Assembly (NCBI RefSeq): GCF_001428625.1
Contig: NZ_LMIE01000002.1
Coordinates: forward strand, 121,367-185,366
Length of the DNA stretch: 64,000 nt
Direction: 5' to 3'
DNA from: Hydrogenophaga sp. Root209
GTDB taxonomy: Bacteria > Pseudomonadota > Gammaproteobacteria > Burkholderiales > Burkholderiaceae_C
Shown here: piece by piece, positions 1 to 10,143 of the stretch
How the letters are laid out: every line of letters begins with the position of its first letter
Numbering within the stretch: the stretch's first letter is position 1
Notes under the pieces: generated by a model
Database searches by the model: none
What the model was told of the DNA's origin: nothing
The model's input: only the letters and a program-made list of their open reading frames with translations
Program-made: the position numbers and the translations under genes

Positions 1-2
1 TC

Positions 3-65
3 AGCTCCAACAAGCGCCTCAACGGGACGGCATGGACGGCGATGAAGGCGCTGCTTGGAATCTGA
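3..65 (+). CDS. possible 3' end of an unidentified gene
   Basis: Frame 3 is open from the window edge to a TGA at 63-65 and encodes about 20 residues ending in MKALLGI. It could be the C-terminus of a plus-strand gene convergent with glnD. Too little is visible to assign a family, and another frame is also open here, so this is a weak call. Confidence 0.2.
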   Translation, partial: SSNKRLNGTAWTAMKALLGI

Positions 66-106
66 TGAATCCGGCGCGGCACGGGTTTGTGCAGGGGGAC
101 GTTGTC

Positions 107-138
107 GGGATCGGGGGGGAAGGCCGCCCTCCGATCCC
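107..138 (-). terminator. 12-bp stem-loop just after glnD
   Basis: An inverted repeat (GGGATCGG... / ...CCGATCCC) forms a 12-bp stem with one G-U-type mismatch and an 8-nt loop. It starts 9 nt beyond the glnD stop. No T-run follows on either strand, so it is a possible 3'-end or mRNA-stabilising hairpin rather than a classic intrinsic terminator. Confidence 0.35.
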
Positions 139-147
139 GCCAACCAC

Positions 148-2859
148 TCAGCCCTCCAGTGCCTCCAGCAGTTCCGTCTCGATTTCGATCTGTCGCTTGT
201 TCATCTGCAACTGCGCGCCGCTGATGAGGAAGGTGTCTTCCACCCGCTCGCCCAGCGTGGTGATCTTGGCCAGCTGCACGTTGATGTCGTAGCGCGCCAG
301 CACGCGCGAGATGCCGTAGAGCAGACCAGCGCGATCGCTCGCCGAAACCGACAGCAGCCAGCGCTGGGCCTTCTCGTCGGGCCGCAGGTCCACCCGAGGC
401 GTGACGGGGAAACTCTTCACCCGGCGCGAGAGCCGGCCCTTCATGGGCGCGGGCAGCGGTCCACATTCATCAATGGTTTGCGCCAGGTTGTTCTCCACCA
501 TGGCGATGAGTTCGCGGTAGTGATCGGAGAGCGTGGGCGCCACCACCTGGAAGGTGTCGAGCGCATGGCCGGTGAGCGTGGTGTGCACGCGGGCATCGAG
601 GATGCTGAAGTTGGAGCTGTCGAAGTAGCCGCAGATGCGGGCAAACAGGTCGTGCTGGTCGGGGGCGTACACGAGCACTTGCAGGCCTTCGCCTTCGGGC
701 GACAGGCGAGCGCGGACGATGGCACGGTCCGGGGCGTCGCCTTCGGGCACCGGTTTGCCGGCCGCCTTGGTGGCGGTCTGCGCGATCTGCCGGGTCAACA
801 CGCGCGTGTGCCAGGCGATCTCGTCGGCCTGGTGGCGCATGAAGTAGCTCACGTCCAGCGTGTCCCACAGCGCCTTGTGCGCCATGTGGGGCAGCGCGTG
901 CAGCGCCAGCATGGACAGCGCCTCGCGCTTGCGGGCTTCGATCACGGCGCCCGGGTCGGGTGCGCGGCCGCCGAGCGCGCGCAGCGTGTAGCGGTACAGG
1001 TCTTCCAGCAGCTTGCCCTTCCAGGCGTTCCACACCTTGGGGCTGGTGCCGCGGATGTCGGCCACGGTCAGCAGGTACAGCGCGGTGAGGTAGCGCTCAT
1101 TGCCCACGCGCTGGGCAAACGCCGCGATCACGTCCGGGTCGCTCAGGTCTTCCTTTTGCGCCATGCGGCTCATGGTGAGGTGCTCGGCGACGAGGAACTG
1201 GATCAGCTTCATGTCATCACGGTCGATGCCGTGCTGGTGGCAGAAGGTGCGCACGTCGCGCGCGCCCAGGTCGGAGTGGTCACCACCGCGGCCCTTGGCG
1301 ATGTCGTGAAAGAGAGCTGCGATGTAGAGGATCCAGGGCTTGTCCCAACCAGCGGCCAACTGCGAGCAGAACGGGTATTCGTGCGAATGTTCGGCAATGA
1401 AGAAGCGGCGCATGTTGCGCAACACCATCAGGATGTGCTGGTCGACCGTGTAGACGTGGAACAGGTCGTGCTGCATCTGCCCCACGATGTGACGGAACAC
1501 CCAGAGGTAGCGCCCGAGCACCGAGGTCTGGTTCATCATGCGCAGCGCATGGGTGATGCCCTCGGGCTCTTTCAGGATCTGCAGGAACTGAGCACGGTTG
1601 ACCGGGTCGGCACGAAAGCGCGCGTTCATGACCGGGCGGGCGTTGTAGAGCGCGCGCAGCGTGCGCGCCGAAAAACCCTTGATGCCCACCGTCGTCTGGT
1701 AGATGTGAAAGGTTTCCAGGATCGCGTGCGGCTGCTGCACGTACAGGTCGTCGCTGGCCACTTCCAGCATGCCGCCCTTGTCGAAGAAGCGCGCATTCAA
1801 CGGGCGCAAGCGATCCACGCCAGCCATGTCGTCCTGCAGACGCTCCTGGATGTTGAGCAACAGGATCTGGTTGAGCTGGGTCACGGCCTTGGCCGCCCAG
1901 TAGTAGCGCTTCATGAGCGCCTCGCTGGCGCGGCGTGTGCCTTTGGCCGTGGGGGCTGCGTGGGGCTGCCCTGGGGGGCCGGCGGTGATGACGGCGGGCA
2001 CCTGCGCCTTGAAGCCGAACGACTCGGCCACGGCGGTCTGCAGGTCGAACACCAACCGGTCTTCGCGCCGGTTGGCCAACAGGTGCAGGCGGGCGCGGAT
2101 CAGGCTGAGCAAGGCCTCGTTGGCCTTGATCTGGCGCGCCTCCAGCGGTGTGGCCAGGCCTTTGCGAGCCAGCTCGTCCCAACTGCGGCCCAGGCCAGCG
2201 GCCTTGGACACCCACAGGATGATCTGCAGGTCGCGCAGACCACCGGGCGACTCCTTGCAGTTGGGCTCCAGCGAGTAGGGGGTGTTTTCGTACTTGGTGT
2301 GGCGCTGGCGCATCTCCAGCGTCTTGGCCACGTAAAACGCCTTGGGATCCATCGCCTCGTCGAGCTGGGTCACCAGCCGGTTGAAGGCGCTCTTGCTGCC
2401 GCAGATCAGGCGGCTCTCCAGCATGGAGGTCTGCACCGTCACGTCCTTGGCCGACTCATCCACGCAGTCGGTTACCGAGCGCACGCTGGAGCCGATCTCC
2501 AGGCCCAGGTCCCAGCAGGCGCCGATGAAAGCTTCAAGCTGCTTTTTCAGTTCGGCGTCTTCATCGGGTTGCGCGCCGTCAGGCAGCAACACCAGCACGT
2601 CCACGTCGGAATAGGGAAACAGCTCGCCGCGGCCGTATCCACCCACCGCGATCAAGGAGAAGCCGGTGCCGAAGCCGGCCCGGCCCCAGAGTTCGCGAAG
2701 GGTCTGGTCCGTCAGCCGCGAGAGCTGCTGCAAGGCCTGGCGCACGCCACGGGTGGAGGCACCCTGATCGCGCAACAGCGCGAACAGGGCGGTCTTGTCG
2801 CCGCGGTATCGCTGGCGCAGCGCGCCAATGTCGCCCGCCGGCGCCAGGGGGGCGTCCAT
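148..2859 (-). CDS. glnD: [protein-PII] uridylyltransferase/uridylyl-removing enzyme
   Basis: This is the cytoplasmic nitrogen sensor that uridylylates PII proteins when glutamine is low and de-uridylylates them when it is high. The 903-aa product shows the full GlnD architecture. The nucleotidyltransferase motif [15 protein letters not shown] spans about residues 73-87, with D85 and D87 as metal ligands. An HD phosphohydrolase domain follows (H518-D519, in [14 protein letters not shown]), and two C-terminal ACT domains occupy roughly residues 710-790 and 820-900. Length matches the family (about 860-900 aa). The ATG at 2859 lies 4 nt after the map stop, so the two genes are probably co-transcribed. 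Confidence 0.97.
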   Translation of the reverse strand: MDAPLAPAGDIGALRQRYRGDKTALFALLRDQGASTRGVRQALQQLSRLTDQTLRELWGRAGFGTGFSLIAVGGYGRGELFPYSDVDVLVLLPDGAQPDEDAELKKQLEAFIGACWDLGLEIGSSVRSVTDCVDESAKDVTVQTSMLESRLICGSKSAFNRLVTQLDEAMDPKAFYVAKTLEMRQRHTKYENTPYSLEPNCKESPGGLRDLQIILWVSKAAGLGRSWDELARKGLATPLEARQIKANEALLSLIRARLHLLANRREDRLVFDLQTAVAESFGFKAQVPAVITAGPPGQPHAAPTAKGTRRASEALMKRYYWAAKAVTQLNQILLLNIQERLQDDMAGVDRLRPLNARFFDKGGMLEVASDDLYVQQPHAILETFHIYQTTVGIKGFSARTLRALYNARPVMNARFRADPVNRAQFLQILKEPEGITHALRMMNQTSVLGRYLWVFRHIVGQMQHDLFHVYTVDQHILMVLRNMRRFFIAEHSHEYPFCSQLAAGWDKPWILYIAALFHDIAKGRGGDHSDLGARDVRTFCHQHGIDRDDMKLIQFLVAEHLTMSRMAQKEDLSDPDVIAAFAQRVGNERYLTALYLLTVADIRGTSPKVWNAWKGKLLEDLYRYTLRALGGRAPDPGAVIEARKREALSMLALHALPHMAHKALWDTLDVSYFMRHQADEIAWHTRVLTRQIAQTATKAAGKPVPEGDAPDRAIVRARLSPEGEGLQVLVYAPDQHDLFARICGYFDSSNFSILDARVHTTLTGHALDTFQVVAPTLSDHYRELIAMVENNLAQTIDECGPLPAPMKGRLSRRVKSFPVTPRVDLRPDEKAQRWLLSVSASDRAGLLYGISRVLARYDINVQLAKITTLGERVEDTFLISGAQLQMNKRQIEIETELLEALEG

Positions 2860-2863
2860 GGGC

Positions 2864-3694
2864 TCAGACGGCCACGGCGGCCGCTGGCTTCACGAAGGCC
2901 GGCGGAGGCAGGCTGCCGGCCGACAGGGTGAGCACCTCGTAGCCGGTCTCGGTGACCAGCACGGTGTGTTCCCACTGAGCCGAGAGCGAACGATCGCGCG
3001 TGACGATGGTCCAGCCGTCACCGGCTTCCTTGATGTCGCGCTTGCCGGCATTGATCATGGGCTCGATGGTGAAGGTCATGCCGGGTTTGAGCTCTTCGAG
3101 CGTGCCCGGGCGGCCATAGTGCAGCACCTGCGGGTCTTCGTGGAACTTCTGGCCGATGCCGTGTCCGCAGAACTCGCGCACCACCGAGAAGCCATTGCCT
3201 TCGGCAAAGGTCTGGATCGCATGGCCGATGTCGCCCAGGCGGATGCCGGGCCTGACCATCACGATGCCTTTCCACATGGCCTCATAGGTCACCTGCGTCA
3301 GCCGGCGTGCCTGCACCGAGCAGGCGGCTTCGCCTCCGATCATGTACATGCGGCTGTTGTCGCCGAACCAGCCGTCGGGTGTGATGACGGTGACGTCGAC
3401 GTTGAGGATGTCGCCCTTCTTGAGTGCCTTCTCGTTCGGAATTCCATGGCAGACCACGTGGTTGATGGAGGTGCACAGGTGACCGGGGTAGGGCGGGTAA
3501 CCGCTGGGCTGGTAGCCGATGGTGGCCGAGACCGTGCCCTGCTGCTTCATGAACTCGGCCGCAAGGCGGTCGATCTCGAGGGTGGTCACGCCCGGCTGGA
3601 TCAGCGGCGTGAGGTAGTCCAGCACTTCGGAGGCCAGGCGGCAAGCCACCCGCATGCCTTCGATGCCCGCTTCGTCTTTGTAGGTGATGCTCAT
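2864..3694 (-). CDS. map: methionine aminopeptidase, type I
   Basis: It removes the N-terminal methionine from nascent proteins in the cytoplasm. The 276-aa sequence carries all five metal ligands of the family: D100 (NVD), D112 (GDNS), H178 (CGHGIG), E211 (FTIEP) and E242 (QWEH), plus the substrate-contacting H83. It has no N-terminal zinc-finger extension, as expected for the bacterial type Ia enzyme. It is the upstream gene of a map-glnD pair on the minus strand. The ATG at 3694 has no visible Shine-Dalgarno sequence, while a good extended -10 box lies only 8 nt upstream, which suggests a leaderless transcript. Confidence 0.97.
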   Translation of the reverse strand: MSITYKDEAGIEGMRVACRLASEVLDYLTPLIQPGVTTLEIDRLAAEFMKQQGTVSATIGYQPSGYPPYPGHLCTSINHVVCHGIPNEKALKKGDILNVDVTVITPDGWFGDNSRMYMIGGEAACSVQARRLTQVTYEAMWKGIVMVRPGIRLGDIGHAIQTFAEGNGFSVVREFCGHGIGQKFHEDPQVLHYGRPGTLEELKPGMTFTIEPMINAGKRDIKEAGDGWTIVTRDRSLSAQWEHTVLVTETGYEVLTLSAGSLPPPAFVKPAAAVAV

Positions 3695-3702
3695 GGGCGC
3701 AG

Positions 3703-3711
3703 ATTATCCCA
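3703..3711 (-). promoter_or_regulatory. extended -10 promoter element for map
   Basis: Read on the minus strand the sequence is TGGGATAAT, an extended -10 (TGn plus GATAAT, five of six matches to TATAAT). Only 8 nt separate it from the map ATG, so transcription would start at or within 1-2 nt of the start codon. No -35 box is convincing, as is common for extended -10 promoters. Confidence 0.5.
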
Positions 3712-3743
3712 CCGGGCCATGCGGCGCAGGGTATCGGCGGCGA

Positions 3744-3770
3744 TGACTGGGCGGGCCACGCGGGTAAAAT
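3744..3770 (+). promoter_or_regulatory. candidate purL promoter
   Basis: TAAAAT at 3765-3770 resembles a -10 box, with a poor -35 candidate TGACTG at 3744-3749 at a short 15-bp spacing. It lies about 45 nt upstream of the purL GTG and diverges from the map promoter. The assignment rests on position and the -10 match only. Confidence 0.3.
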
Positions 3771-3816
3771 CGGCGCTCCGCCCACCCCCCGGGTCTACGC
3801 ACCTCAGGCTCCCAAC

Positions 3817-6800
3817 GTGTCCCTGCACCTGCGCACTTTTGATGGCGGCAATGCCATCAGCGACTTCAAAGTCCAGCAACTCCTGCCCCGACTGGCAGCC
3901 CTCTCCGACAAGATCACCGGCCTCTCGGCCCGCTTCGTGCATCTGGCCGCCTTCGACGGCGAGCCCGACGCGGCCCTGGTGGCACGCGTGGGCGAACTGC
4001 TGACCTACGGCGAGCCCGCTACCGAGGCGCACGGCAAGCTTGAAACCGCCGGAGCGCCGGCCCTGCTGGTGATGCCGCGCCTGGGCACGGTGTCGCCCTG
4101 GGCTTCCAAAGCCACCGACATCGCGCACAACTGCGGCCTCGCCCTGCACCGGGTGGAGCGGCTGGTCGAATTCCGCCTGCAGCTCAAGAGCGGCCTGCTG
4201 GGCAAGGCCAGCCTGTCGACCGAGCAACTGCGAGCCGTGGCCGACCTGCTGCACGACCGCATGACGGAAAACGTCTCGCTCGACCGCACGCAAGCCCAGG
4301 CCCTCTTCACCGAGTTGCACGCCGCTCCCATGGAGCAGGTCGATGTGCTGGGCGGTGGACGCTCGGCCCTGGAGCGCGCCAACACCGACTGGGGACTGGC
4401 CCTGGCCGACGACGAGATCGACTATTTGGTGACCGCCTTCACTGGCCTCAAGCGCAACCCGACCGACGTCGAGCTGATGATGTTCGCGCAGGCCAACAGC
4501 GAGCACTGCCGCCACAAGATCTTCAACGCGCAGTTCACCATCGACGGCGTGGCGCAGGACAAGAGCCTGTTCGGCATGATCCGCCACACCCACCAGCTCG
4601 CGCCCCAGCACACGGTGGTCGCCTACTCGGACAACGCCTCCATCATGGAAGGCAGCGTGGTCGAGCGCTTCGTGGCGCGAGCGGGTGTGGGTGCGTCCCC
4701 GGCCTATGTGGCCGAGACGGCGACGCACCATGTGCTGATGAAGGTGGAAACGCACAACCACCCGACCGCGATTTCGCCATTCCCCGGTGCCTCCACCGGC
4801 GCGGGCGGCGAGATCCGCGACGAGGGCGCGACCGGCCGCGGCTCCAAACCCAAGGCCGGCCTGACCGGCTTCACCGTCGGCAAGCTCTGGGGCGGCCTCT
4901 CCGACCAGCCGGGCGGCAAGCCCGAGCACATCGCCAGCCCGCTGCAGATCATGACCGAAGGCCCGCTGGGCGGCGCGGCCTTCAACAACGAATTCGGCCG
5001 GCCCAACTTGCTGGGCTATTTCCGCGAATACGAACTGTCGGTGGACGGCGTGCAGCGCGGTTACCACAAGCCCATCATGATCGCCGGCGGCGTGGGCGTG
5101 ATCGACGCCACCCAGACGCAGAAGATCGAGTTCCCGGCCGGCTCGCTGCTGATCCAGCTCGGTGGCCCGGGCATGAAGATCGGCATGGGCGGCAGCGCGG
5201 CCAGCTCCATGGCCAGCGGCACCAACGCCGCGTCGCTCGACTTCGATTCGGTGCAGCGCGGCAACCCCGAGATCGAACGCCGCGCGCAGGAGGTCATCAA
5301 CCACTGCTGGCAACAGGGTGCGAACAACCCCATTCTGGCGATCCACGACGTGGGCGCGGGTGGCCTGTCGAACGCCTTTCCCGAACTGACCAACGACGCC
5401 GGTCGTGGTGCGCGCTTTGACCTGCGCGCCGTGCCGCTGGAGGAAAGCGGCCTGGCGCCCAAGGAAATCTGGTGCAACGAAAGCCAGGAGCGGTATGTGC
5501 TGGCGATCGCGCCCGAATCGCTGGACACCTTCAAGGCCTTCTGCGAGCGCGAGCGCTGTCCGTTTTCCGTGATCGGCGTGGCCACCGAGGAGCGCCAGCT
5601 GGTGCTGGCCGACACTCCCGTTCGCCCTGAGCTTGCCCTTCGACAAGCTCAGGAAGAACGGGAAACCACCGCTGGAGGGGCTTCGACAGGCTCAGCCCGA
5701 ACGGGGATGGCAGTCGACATGCCCATGAACGTGTTGCTGGGCAAACCGCCCAAGATGCACCGCGACGTGAAGACTGTGGCCCGCACACCGACACCGCTGG
5801 ACCTCACCGGTGTGGACCTGCAGAAGGCCGTGATCGACGTGCTGAGCCACCCCACCGTGGCCTCCAAGCGTTTCCTCATCACCATCGGCGACCGCACCGT
5901 GGGCGGTTTGAGCCACCGCGACCAGATGGTCGGCCCATGGCAGGTGCCGGTGGCCGACTGCGCCGTCACGCTGGCCGACTTCCAGGGCTTCGCAGGCGAG
6001 GCCATGAGCATGGGCGAGCGCACGCCGCTGGCCGCGCTCGACGCCGCCGCCTCGGGCCGCATGGCGGTGGCCGAGGCCATCACCAACCTGCTGGCCGCGC
6101 CGATCGAACTGCCGCGCGTGAAGCTCTCCGCCAACTGGATGGCCGCCTGCGGCGAACCGGGCGAAGACGCCGCGCTGTACGAGACGGTGAAAGCCGTCGG
6201 CATGGAACTCTGCCCCGCGCTGGGCATTTCGATTCCCGTGGGCAAGGACAGCCTGTCCATGCGCACGCAGTGGAAAGAGGGCGTTGACACGAAGAAGGTG
6301 ACCTCGCCTGTCAGCCTGATCGTGAGCGCCTTCGCCACGCTGGCCGACGTGCGCGGCACGCTCACGCCGCAGTTGAACAACGCGCTGGAAGACACCACGC
6401 TGGTGCTCATCGACCTGGGAAAAGGCCGCCACCGCATGGGCGGCAGCGTGCTGGCCCAGGTGCTGGGGCAGGGCGGTGGTGAAGCGCCCGACCTCGACGA
6501 GGCGCAAGACCTCATCAGTCTGGTGAACGCGGTGAACGCGCTGCGCGCGCAGGGCCAGATCCTGGCCTACCATGACCGCAGCGACGGTGGTCTGCTGGCC
6601 GCTGCGGCCGAGATGGCCTTTGCCGGCCATGTGGGCGTGGCGCTCAACGTGGACCTGCTGGTGACCGAAGGCGACGGCATCAGCGACAGCCGCGCCGAGA
6701 TGGGCGACGCCAAGAACTGGGCCGGCCAGGTCAGTGCGCGGCGCGAGGAACTCACGCTCAAGGCGCTGTTCAGCGAAGAGCTGGGCGTACTGCTGCAGGT

Positions 6801-7971
6801 CAAGACCGAAGACCGCAACGCGGTGATGCAGACCCTGCGCGAGCACGGTTTGAGCAAACACAGCCACTTCATCGGCAAGACCCGCCCGGCCAGCTCGGCC
6901 ATGGACGCGGGCAAGGGCCAGCTGCAGGTCTGGCGCGACACCAAGGCCGTGTTCTCGGCCAGCCTGTTTGATTTGCACCAGGTCTGGGACAGCGTGAGCT
7001 GGAGGATCAACCAGCAGCGCGACAACCCGGTCTGCGCCGACGCCGAGCACGCGGCGGCCGGACGGCCGGACGACCCGGGTCTGCACACGAAGCTGACTTT
7101 CACCCCGACTGACGCCGTTTCCGTTCGGGCTGAGCCTGTCGAAGCCCTCGCCAGCCAGCACCTCCTGAGCCCTTCGACAGGCTCAGGGCGAACGGGAGTT
7201 TTGTTGTCCCGCCCCAAGGTCGCGATCCTGCGCGAGCAGGGTGTGAACTCGCATGTGGAGATGGCCTACGCCTTCACCCAGGCCGGCTTCGAGGCCTTCG
7301 ACGTGCACATGACCGACCTGCAGACCGGCCGCGCAAAGCTCGCCGATTTCAAGGGTGTGGTGGCCTGCGGCGGCTTCAGCTACGGCGACACGTTGGGCGC
7401 GGGCATCGGCTGGGCGCGCAGCATCACCTTCAACCCGGCGCTGTCCGACCAGTTCAAGGCCTTCTTCGCCCGCACCGATACGTTTGGCCTGGGCGTGTGC
7501 AATGGCTGCCAGATGTTTGCCGAGCTGGCGGACATCATCCCCGGCGCCGAAGCCTGGCCTCGCTTCACCACCAACCAGAGCGAGCGCTTCGAAGCGCGTC
7601 TGTCGATGGTGGAAGTTCTCGAATCGCCCAGCCTGTTCCTGGCCGGCATGGCCGGCAGTCGCCTGCCGATCGCGGTGGCCCACGGCGAGGGCTATGCCAA
7701 CTTCCACCACCGCGGCGACGCAGCCAAGGCGATTGCCGCGATGCGCTTCACCGACAACACGGGTGCCGCGACCGAGGCCTACCCGTTCAATCCCAATGGC
7801 AGTCCGGGCGGCCTCACGGCAGTGACCACGGCCGATGGTCGCTTCACGGCCATGATGCCGCACCCCGAGCGGGTGTTTCGCAACATCCAGATGAGCTGGA
7901 CCGACCAGGACCCGGCGGCCCACAGCGCCTGGATGCAGCTTTGGCGCAACGCGCGCAAGTGGGTCAAGTGA
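3817..7971 (+). CDS. purL: phosphoribosylformylglycinamidine synthase, large single-chain form
   Basis: It catalyses the ATP- and glutamine-dependent conversion of FGAR to FGAM in purine synthesis. The GTG-started 1384-aa protein has the N-terminal PurS-like region, two AIRS-type synthase halves ([48 protein letters not shown]) and a C-terminal class-I glutaminase with C1228 (GVCNGC), H1349 and E1351 (PHPE). The single-chain family is usually about 1300-1340 aa. The excess is explained by two in-frame palindromic repeats, at residues about 601-630 and 1102-1126. The second sits in the linker just before the glutaminase domain ([19 protein letters not shown]). The gene stands alone between a divergent map-glnD pair and a repeat cluster. 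Confidence 0.97.
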   Translation: MSLHLRTFDGGNAISDFKVQQLLPRLAALSDKITGLSARFVHLAAFDGEPDAALVARVGELLTYGEPATEAHGKLETAGAPALLVMPRLGTVSPWASKATDIAHNCGLALHRVERLVEFRLQLKSGLLGKASLSTEQLRAVADLLHDRMTENVSLDRTQAQALFTELHAAPMEQVDVLGGGRSALERANTDWGLALADDEIDYLVTAFTGLKRNPTDVELMMFAQANSEHCRHKIFNAQFTIDGVAQDKSLFGMIRHTHQLAPQHTVVAYSDNASIMEGSVVERFVARAGVGASPAYVAETATHHVLMKVETHNHPTAISPFPGASTGAGGEIRDEGATGRGSKPKAGLTGFTVGKLWGGLSDQPGGKPEHIASPLQIMTEGPLGGAAFNNEFGRPNLLGYFREYELSVDGVQRGYHKPIMIAGGVGVIDATQTQKIEFPAGSLLIQLGGPGMKIGMGGSAASSMASGTNAASLDFDSVQRGNPEIERRAQEVINHCWQQGANNPILAIHDVGAGGLSNAFPELTNDAGRGARFDLRAVPLEESGLAPKEIWCNESQERYVLAIAPESLDTFKAFCERERCPFSVIGVATEERQLVLADTPVRPELALRQAQEERETTAGGASTGSARTGMAVDMPMNVLLGKPPKMHRDVKTVARTPTPLDLTGVDLQKAVIDVLSHPTVASKRFLITIGDRTVGGLSHRDQMVGPWQVPVADCAVTLADFQGFAGEAMSMGERTPLAALDAAASGRMAVAEAITNLLAAPIELPRVKLSANWMAACGEPGEDAALYETVKAVGMELCPALGISIPVGKDSLSMRTQWKEGVDTKKVTSPVSLIVSAFATLADVRGTLTPQLNNALEDTTLVLIDLGKGRHRMGGSVLAQVLGQGGGEAPDLDEAQDLISLVNAVNALRAQGQILAYHDRSDGGLLAAAAEMAFAGHVGVALNVDLLVTEGDGISDSRAEMGDAKNWAGQVSARREELTLKALFSEELGVLLQVKTEDRNAVMQTLREHGLSKHSHFIGKTRPASSAMDAGKGQLQVWRDTKAVFSASLFDLHQVWDSVSWRINQQRDNPVCADAEHAAAGRPDDPGLHTKLTFTPTDAVSVRAEPVEALASQHLLSPSTGSGRTGVLLSRPKVAILREQGVNSHVEMAYAFTQAGFEAFDVHMTDLQTGRAKLADFKGVVACGGFSYGDTLGAGIGWARSITFNPALSDQFKAFFARTDTFGLGVCNGCQMFAELADIIPGAEAWPRFTTNQSERFEARLSMVEVLESPSLFLAGMAGSRLPIAVAHGEGYANFHHRGDAAKAIAAMRFTDNTGAATEAYPFNPNGSPGGLTAVTTADGRFTAMMPHPERVFRNIQMSWTDQDPAAHSAWMQLWRNARKWVK
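5618..5704 (+). repeat. palindromic repeat, family 1, copy A (inside purL)
   Basis: An 87-bp element (29 codons) runs from CCGTTCG to CGAACGG. The right arm is GGCTTCGACAGGCTCAGCCC, and the left half contains its own hairpin (GAGCTTG...CAAGCTC). It is translated in frame within purL as residues about 601-630 (…[12 protein letters not shown]… / …ASTGSARTG…) and lies between two otherwise conserved PurL blocks. Confidence 0.85.
7121..7195 (+). repeat. palindromic repeat, family 1, copy B (inside purL)
   Basis: A 75-bp element (25 codons) with arms CCGTTCGGGCTGAGCCTGTC and its near reverse complement ending in GGGCGAACGG. It is read in frame as VRAEPVEAL…[10 protein letters not shown] at residues about 1102-1126 of PurL, in the linker between the synthase and glutaminase domains. 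Confidence 0.88.
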
Positions 7972-7975
7972 ACAT

Positions 7976-8070
7976 CCCCCTGCGCCGCTGCGCGGCTTCC
8001 CCCCTCTCTGGCGCGCCTTCGGCGCTTGGAGGGGGGACGACAGCTTGGGCCTGCGGAGCCGTCCCTCGCT
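7976..8070. repeat. dispersed repeat, family 3, downstream of purL
   Basis: This intergenic segment begins CCCCTGCGCCGCTGCGCGGC, then has a GCGCCTTCGGCGC hairpin and a GGGCCTGCGGAGCC-type tail. A close relative lies at 33698-33790, and related sequences occur at 28009-28090 and 36206-36280. All are between genes. The stem-loops could act as 3'-end structures. Confidence 0.7.
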
Positions 8071-8108
8071 GTCTCTGGACGGGGACACTTCGCGCGTTGC
8101 GTGTCTTC

Positions 8109-8145
8109 ACTCCCTCTCCCTCTGGGAGAGGGCTGGGGTGAGGGC
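8109..8145. repeat. dispersed repeat, family 2, single-hairpin copy
   Basis: The segment contains CTCCCTCTGGGAGAGGG followed by CTGGGGTGAGGG. The same signature appears twice, in opposite orientation, in the 111-bp element at 36636-36746. This copy is intergenic, between purL and the dioxygenase gene. Confidence 0.75.
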
Positions 8146-8183
8146 GGCGGCGCCCAGCCATGTCTGATTCAAGGAGCGGAACC

Positions 8184-9002
8184 ATGCCGCGCCCGCACAA
8201 CCTCGATGCCGAAACGATCGCCGCCTACGCACACGATGGTGCCATCGTGCTGCGCGGCGTGTTCGACCAGCGCGAGCTGGCCTTGCTCGAAGAGGGCATC
8301 GAGCACAACCTGGCGCATCTGAGCCCACTTGCCCTGGAGGCCAGCGAGGCCGACGACCCGGGCCGTTTCGTCGAGGATTTCTGCACCTGGCAGAACAACC
8401 CGGACTACGAAGCGATCCTGCGCCACTCGGCGCTCCCTCACATCGCTGTGCAGCTCATGCAGAGCCGCAGCGCCCGGCTCTACCACGACCACCTGCTGGT
8501 GAAGGAGCCGGGCACGCGCCAGCCCACGCCCTGGCACCAGGACCAGCCGTACTACAACGTCAGTGGCCGCCAGAACGTGAGCTTCTGGATTCCTGTGGAC
8601 CCGGTGCCACTGGCGAGCACGCTGCGCTTCGTGGCAGGCTCGCACGCCGGGACCTGGTACATGCCACGCACCTTCCGTGATCAGCAGGCCCGCTGGTTCC
8701 CGGAGGGCACGCTGGCCGAGCTGCCCGCGATCGACGCCGAGCCCGAACGTTTCCGCCAACTGGCCTGGGCGCTGGAGCCCGGCGACTGCGTGGCTTTCCA
8801 CATGCTCAGCCTGCACGCCTCCAGCGGCGTTGGCCCGGTGCAGCGCCGGCGGGTGTTCTCTGCCCGCTACCTGGGTGACGATGCGCGCCACGCGCCGCGG
8901 TCCTGGCGCACCTCGCCTCCGTTTCCCGGTCTGACCGATCGCCTGGCCGATGGCGCGGTGCTCGACGATCCCCTTTTCCCATCCGTCTGGCCTGTGCGCT
9001 GA
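8184..9002 (+). CDS. phytanoyl-CoA dioxygenase (PhyH) family protein
   Basis: A 272-aa Fe(II)/2-oxoglutarate-dependent dioxygenase of the PhyH family; the physiological substrate is not evident. The facial triad is visible as H118-x-D120 (PWHQDQPYY) and H211 (LSLHASSG), with R222 as the likely 2-oxoglutarate anchor. I chose the ATG at 8184 because AAGGAG at 8171-8176 sits 7 nt upstream. An in-frame ATG at 8160 has no ribosome site and lies in repeat DNA. It is followed after 27 nt by the DUF808 gene. Comamonadaceae often carry several PhyH paralogues, so a specific function should not be assumed. Confidence 0.87.
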   Translation: MPRPHNLDAETIAAYAHDGAIVLRGVFDQRELALLEEGIEHNLAHLSPLALEASEADDPGRFVEDFCTWQNNPDYEAILRHSALPHIAVQLMQSRSARLYHDHLLVKEPGTRQPTPWHQDQPYYNVSGRQNVSFWIPVDPVPLASTLRFVAGSHAGTWYMPRTFRDQQARWFPEGTLAELPAIDAEPERFRQLAWALEPGDCVAFHMLSLHASSGVGPVQRRRVFSARYLGDDARHAPRSWRTSPPFPGLTDRLADGAVLDDPLFPSVWPVR

Positions 9003-9029
9003 CACCACCCACTCCCAAGGAATCGACCC

Positions 9030-10004
9030 ATGGCCGGAAGCAGCTTGCTTTTGTTGATCGACGACATCGCCACCATCCTCGACGATGTGGCGGTGATGAC
9101 CAAGGTCGCGGCCCGCCAGGGCATGGCGGCGGCCGATGACGTGGCCGCCATGACCCAGTTGGCCGCCAAGAAGACGGCCGGCGTGCTCGGCGACGACCTT
9201 GCGCTCAACGCACAGCAGGTCACCGGCGTGAAGGCCGATCGCGAACTGCCGGTGGTCTGGGCGGTGGCCAGGGGTTCGTTGATCAACAAGGCCATCCTGG
9301 TGCCGGCGGCACTGCTCATCAGCGTGGTGGCCCCCTGGGCGATCACGCCGCTGCTCATGCTCGGAGGTTTGTTCCTGTGCTACGAGGGCGTGGAGAAGCT
9401 CGTGCATGCGTTCGGCGCCCACAAATCCGAAGACGAGGCCGAGCACGCCAAGCTGCTGGACGCCGTGGCCGACAAAAACGTGGATCTGGTGGCCTTCGAG
9501 AAGGAGAAGATCAAGGGCGCGGTGCGCACCGATTTCATTCTCTCGGCGGAGATCATCGTGATCAGCCTGGGCACGGTGGCCGCTGCCAGCATGGGCCAAC
9601 GCGTGGCCGTGCTGGTGGGCATCTCGCTGCTCATGACCGTGGGCGTGTACGGTCTGGTGGCCGGCATCGTCAAGCTCGACGACCTGGGTCTGTACCTGAA
9701 CCAGCAGATACAGGGCTGGAAGCAGGCGATCGGGCGCGGCATCCTGGCCGCAGCGCCCTGGCTCATGAAGACACTGTCGGTGGTGGGCACTGCCGCGATG
9801 TTTCTGGTGGGCGGCGGTATCCTGGTGCACGGCGTGCCTGCGGTGGGTCATGGCATCGAGGACTTCGCCGCGGGCCTGGGCTGGATCGCGCCCGTGGTGA
9901 CCAACCTGGCCGGCGCACTGGTCGGCGTGGTGGCCGGCGCGGTGGTGCTGCTCGTGGTGGGACTCATCGGCCGGTTGCGCGGCGGCAAGCCCAAGGCGGC
10001 TTGA
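9030..10004 (+). CDS. DUF808 (YedI-type) inner-membrane protein
   Basis: A 324-aa integral membrane protein of the DUF808 family, to which E. coli YedI belongs; its function is unknown. The N-terminus has the family's characteristic cytoplasmic segment [20 protein letters not shown], followed by about six hydrophobic stretches between residues 90 and 315 ([83 protein letters not shown]). Length agrees with the family. A Shine-Dalgarno-like AAGGAA precedes the ATG. It lies 27 nt after the dioxygenase gene and may be co-transcribed, but the two families have no known link. Confidence 0.87.
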   Translation: MAGSSLLLLIDDIATILDDVAVMTKVAARQGMAAADDVAAMTQLAAKKTAGVLGDDLALNAQQVTGVKADRELPVVWAVARGSLINKAILVPAALLISVVAPWAITPLLMLGGLFLCYEGVEKLVHAFGAHKSEDEAEHAKLLDAVADKNVDLVAFEKEKIKGAVRTDFILSAEIIVISLGTVAAASMGQRVAVLVGISLLMTVGVYGLVAGIVKLDDLGLYLNQQIQGWKQAIGRGILAAAPWLMKTLSVVGTAAMFLVGGGILVHGVPAVGHGIEDFAAGLGWIAPVVTNLAGALVGVVAGAVVLLVVGLIGRLRGGKPKAA

Positions 10005-10066
10005 GCCATATGTCCCCCCGGCTGGGGATGGCACGCGCTGGGGTAGCGTCCTAGAATGATCCGGTC

Positions 10067-10095
10067 GGTCCGGGCGCCTTGGCGCTTGCCGGACC
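10067..10095 (+). other. stem-loop in the leader of the TIR gene
   Basis: GGTCCGG at 10067 pairs with CCGGACC ending at 10095, and an inner GCGCC/GGCGC pairing extends the structure. A TAGAAT hexamer at 10052-10057 upstream could be a -10 box, placing the hairpin in the 5' untranslated region of the TIR-domain gene. Confidence 0.3.
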
Positions 10096-10143
10096 ACGCC
10101 GGACACCGCACCGCCTTGCGGTGACACCTGGGGTCTTCGCCAC

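Noticed and set aside
55-2931. A 958-codon open frame on the plus strand, antisense to glnD
   Set aside because: It mirrors glnD codons in a high-GC genome, its translation is low in complexity (rich in H, R, Q, A, G), and glnD has all catalytic motifs.
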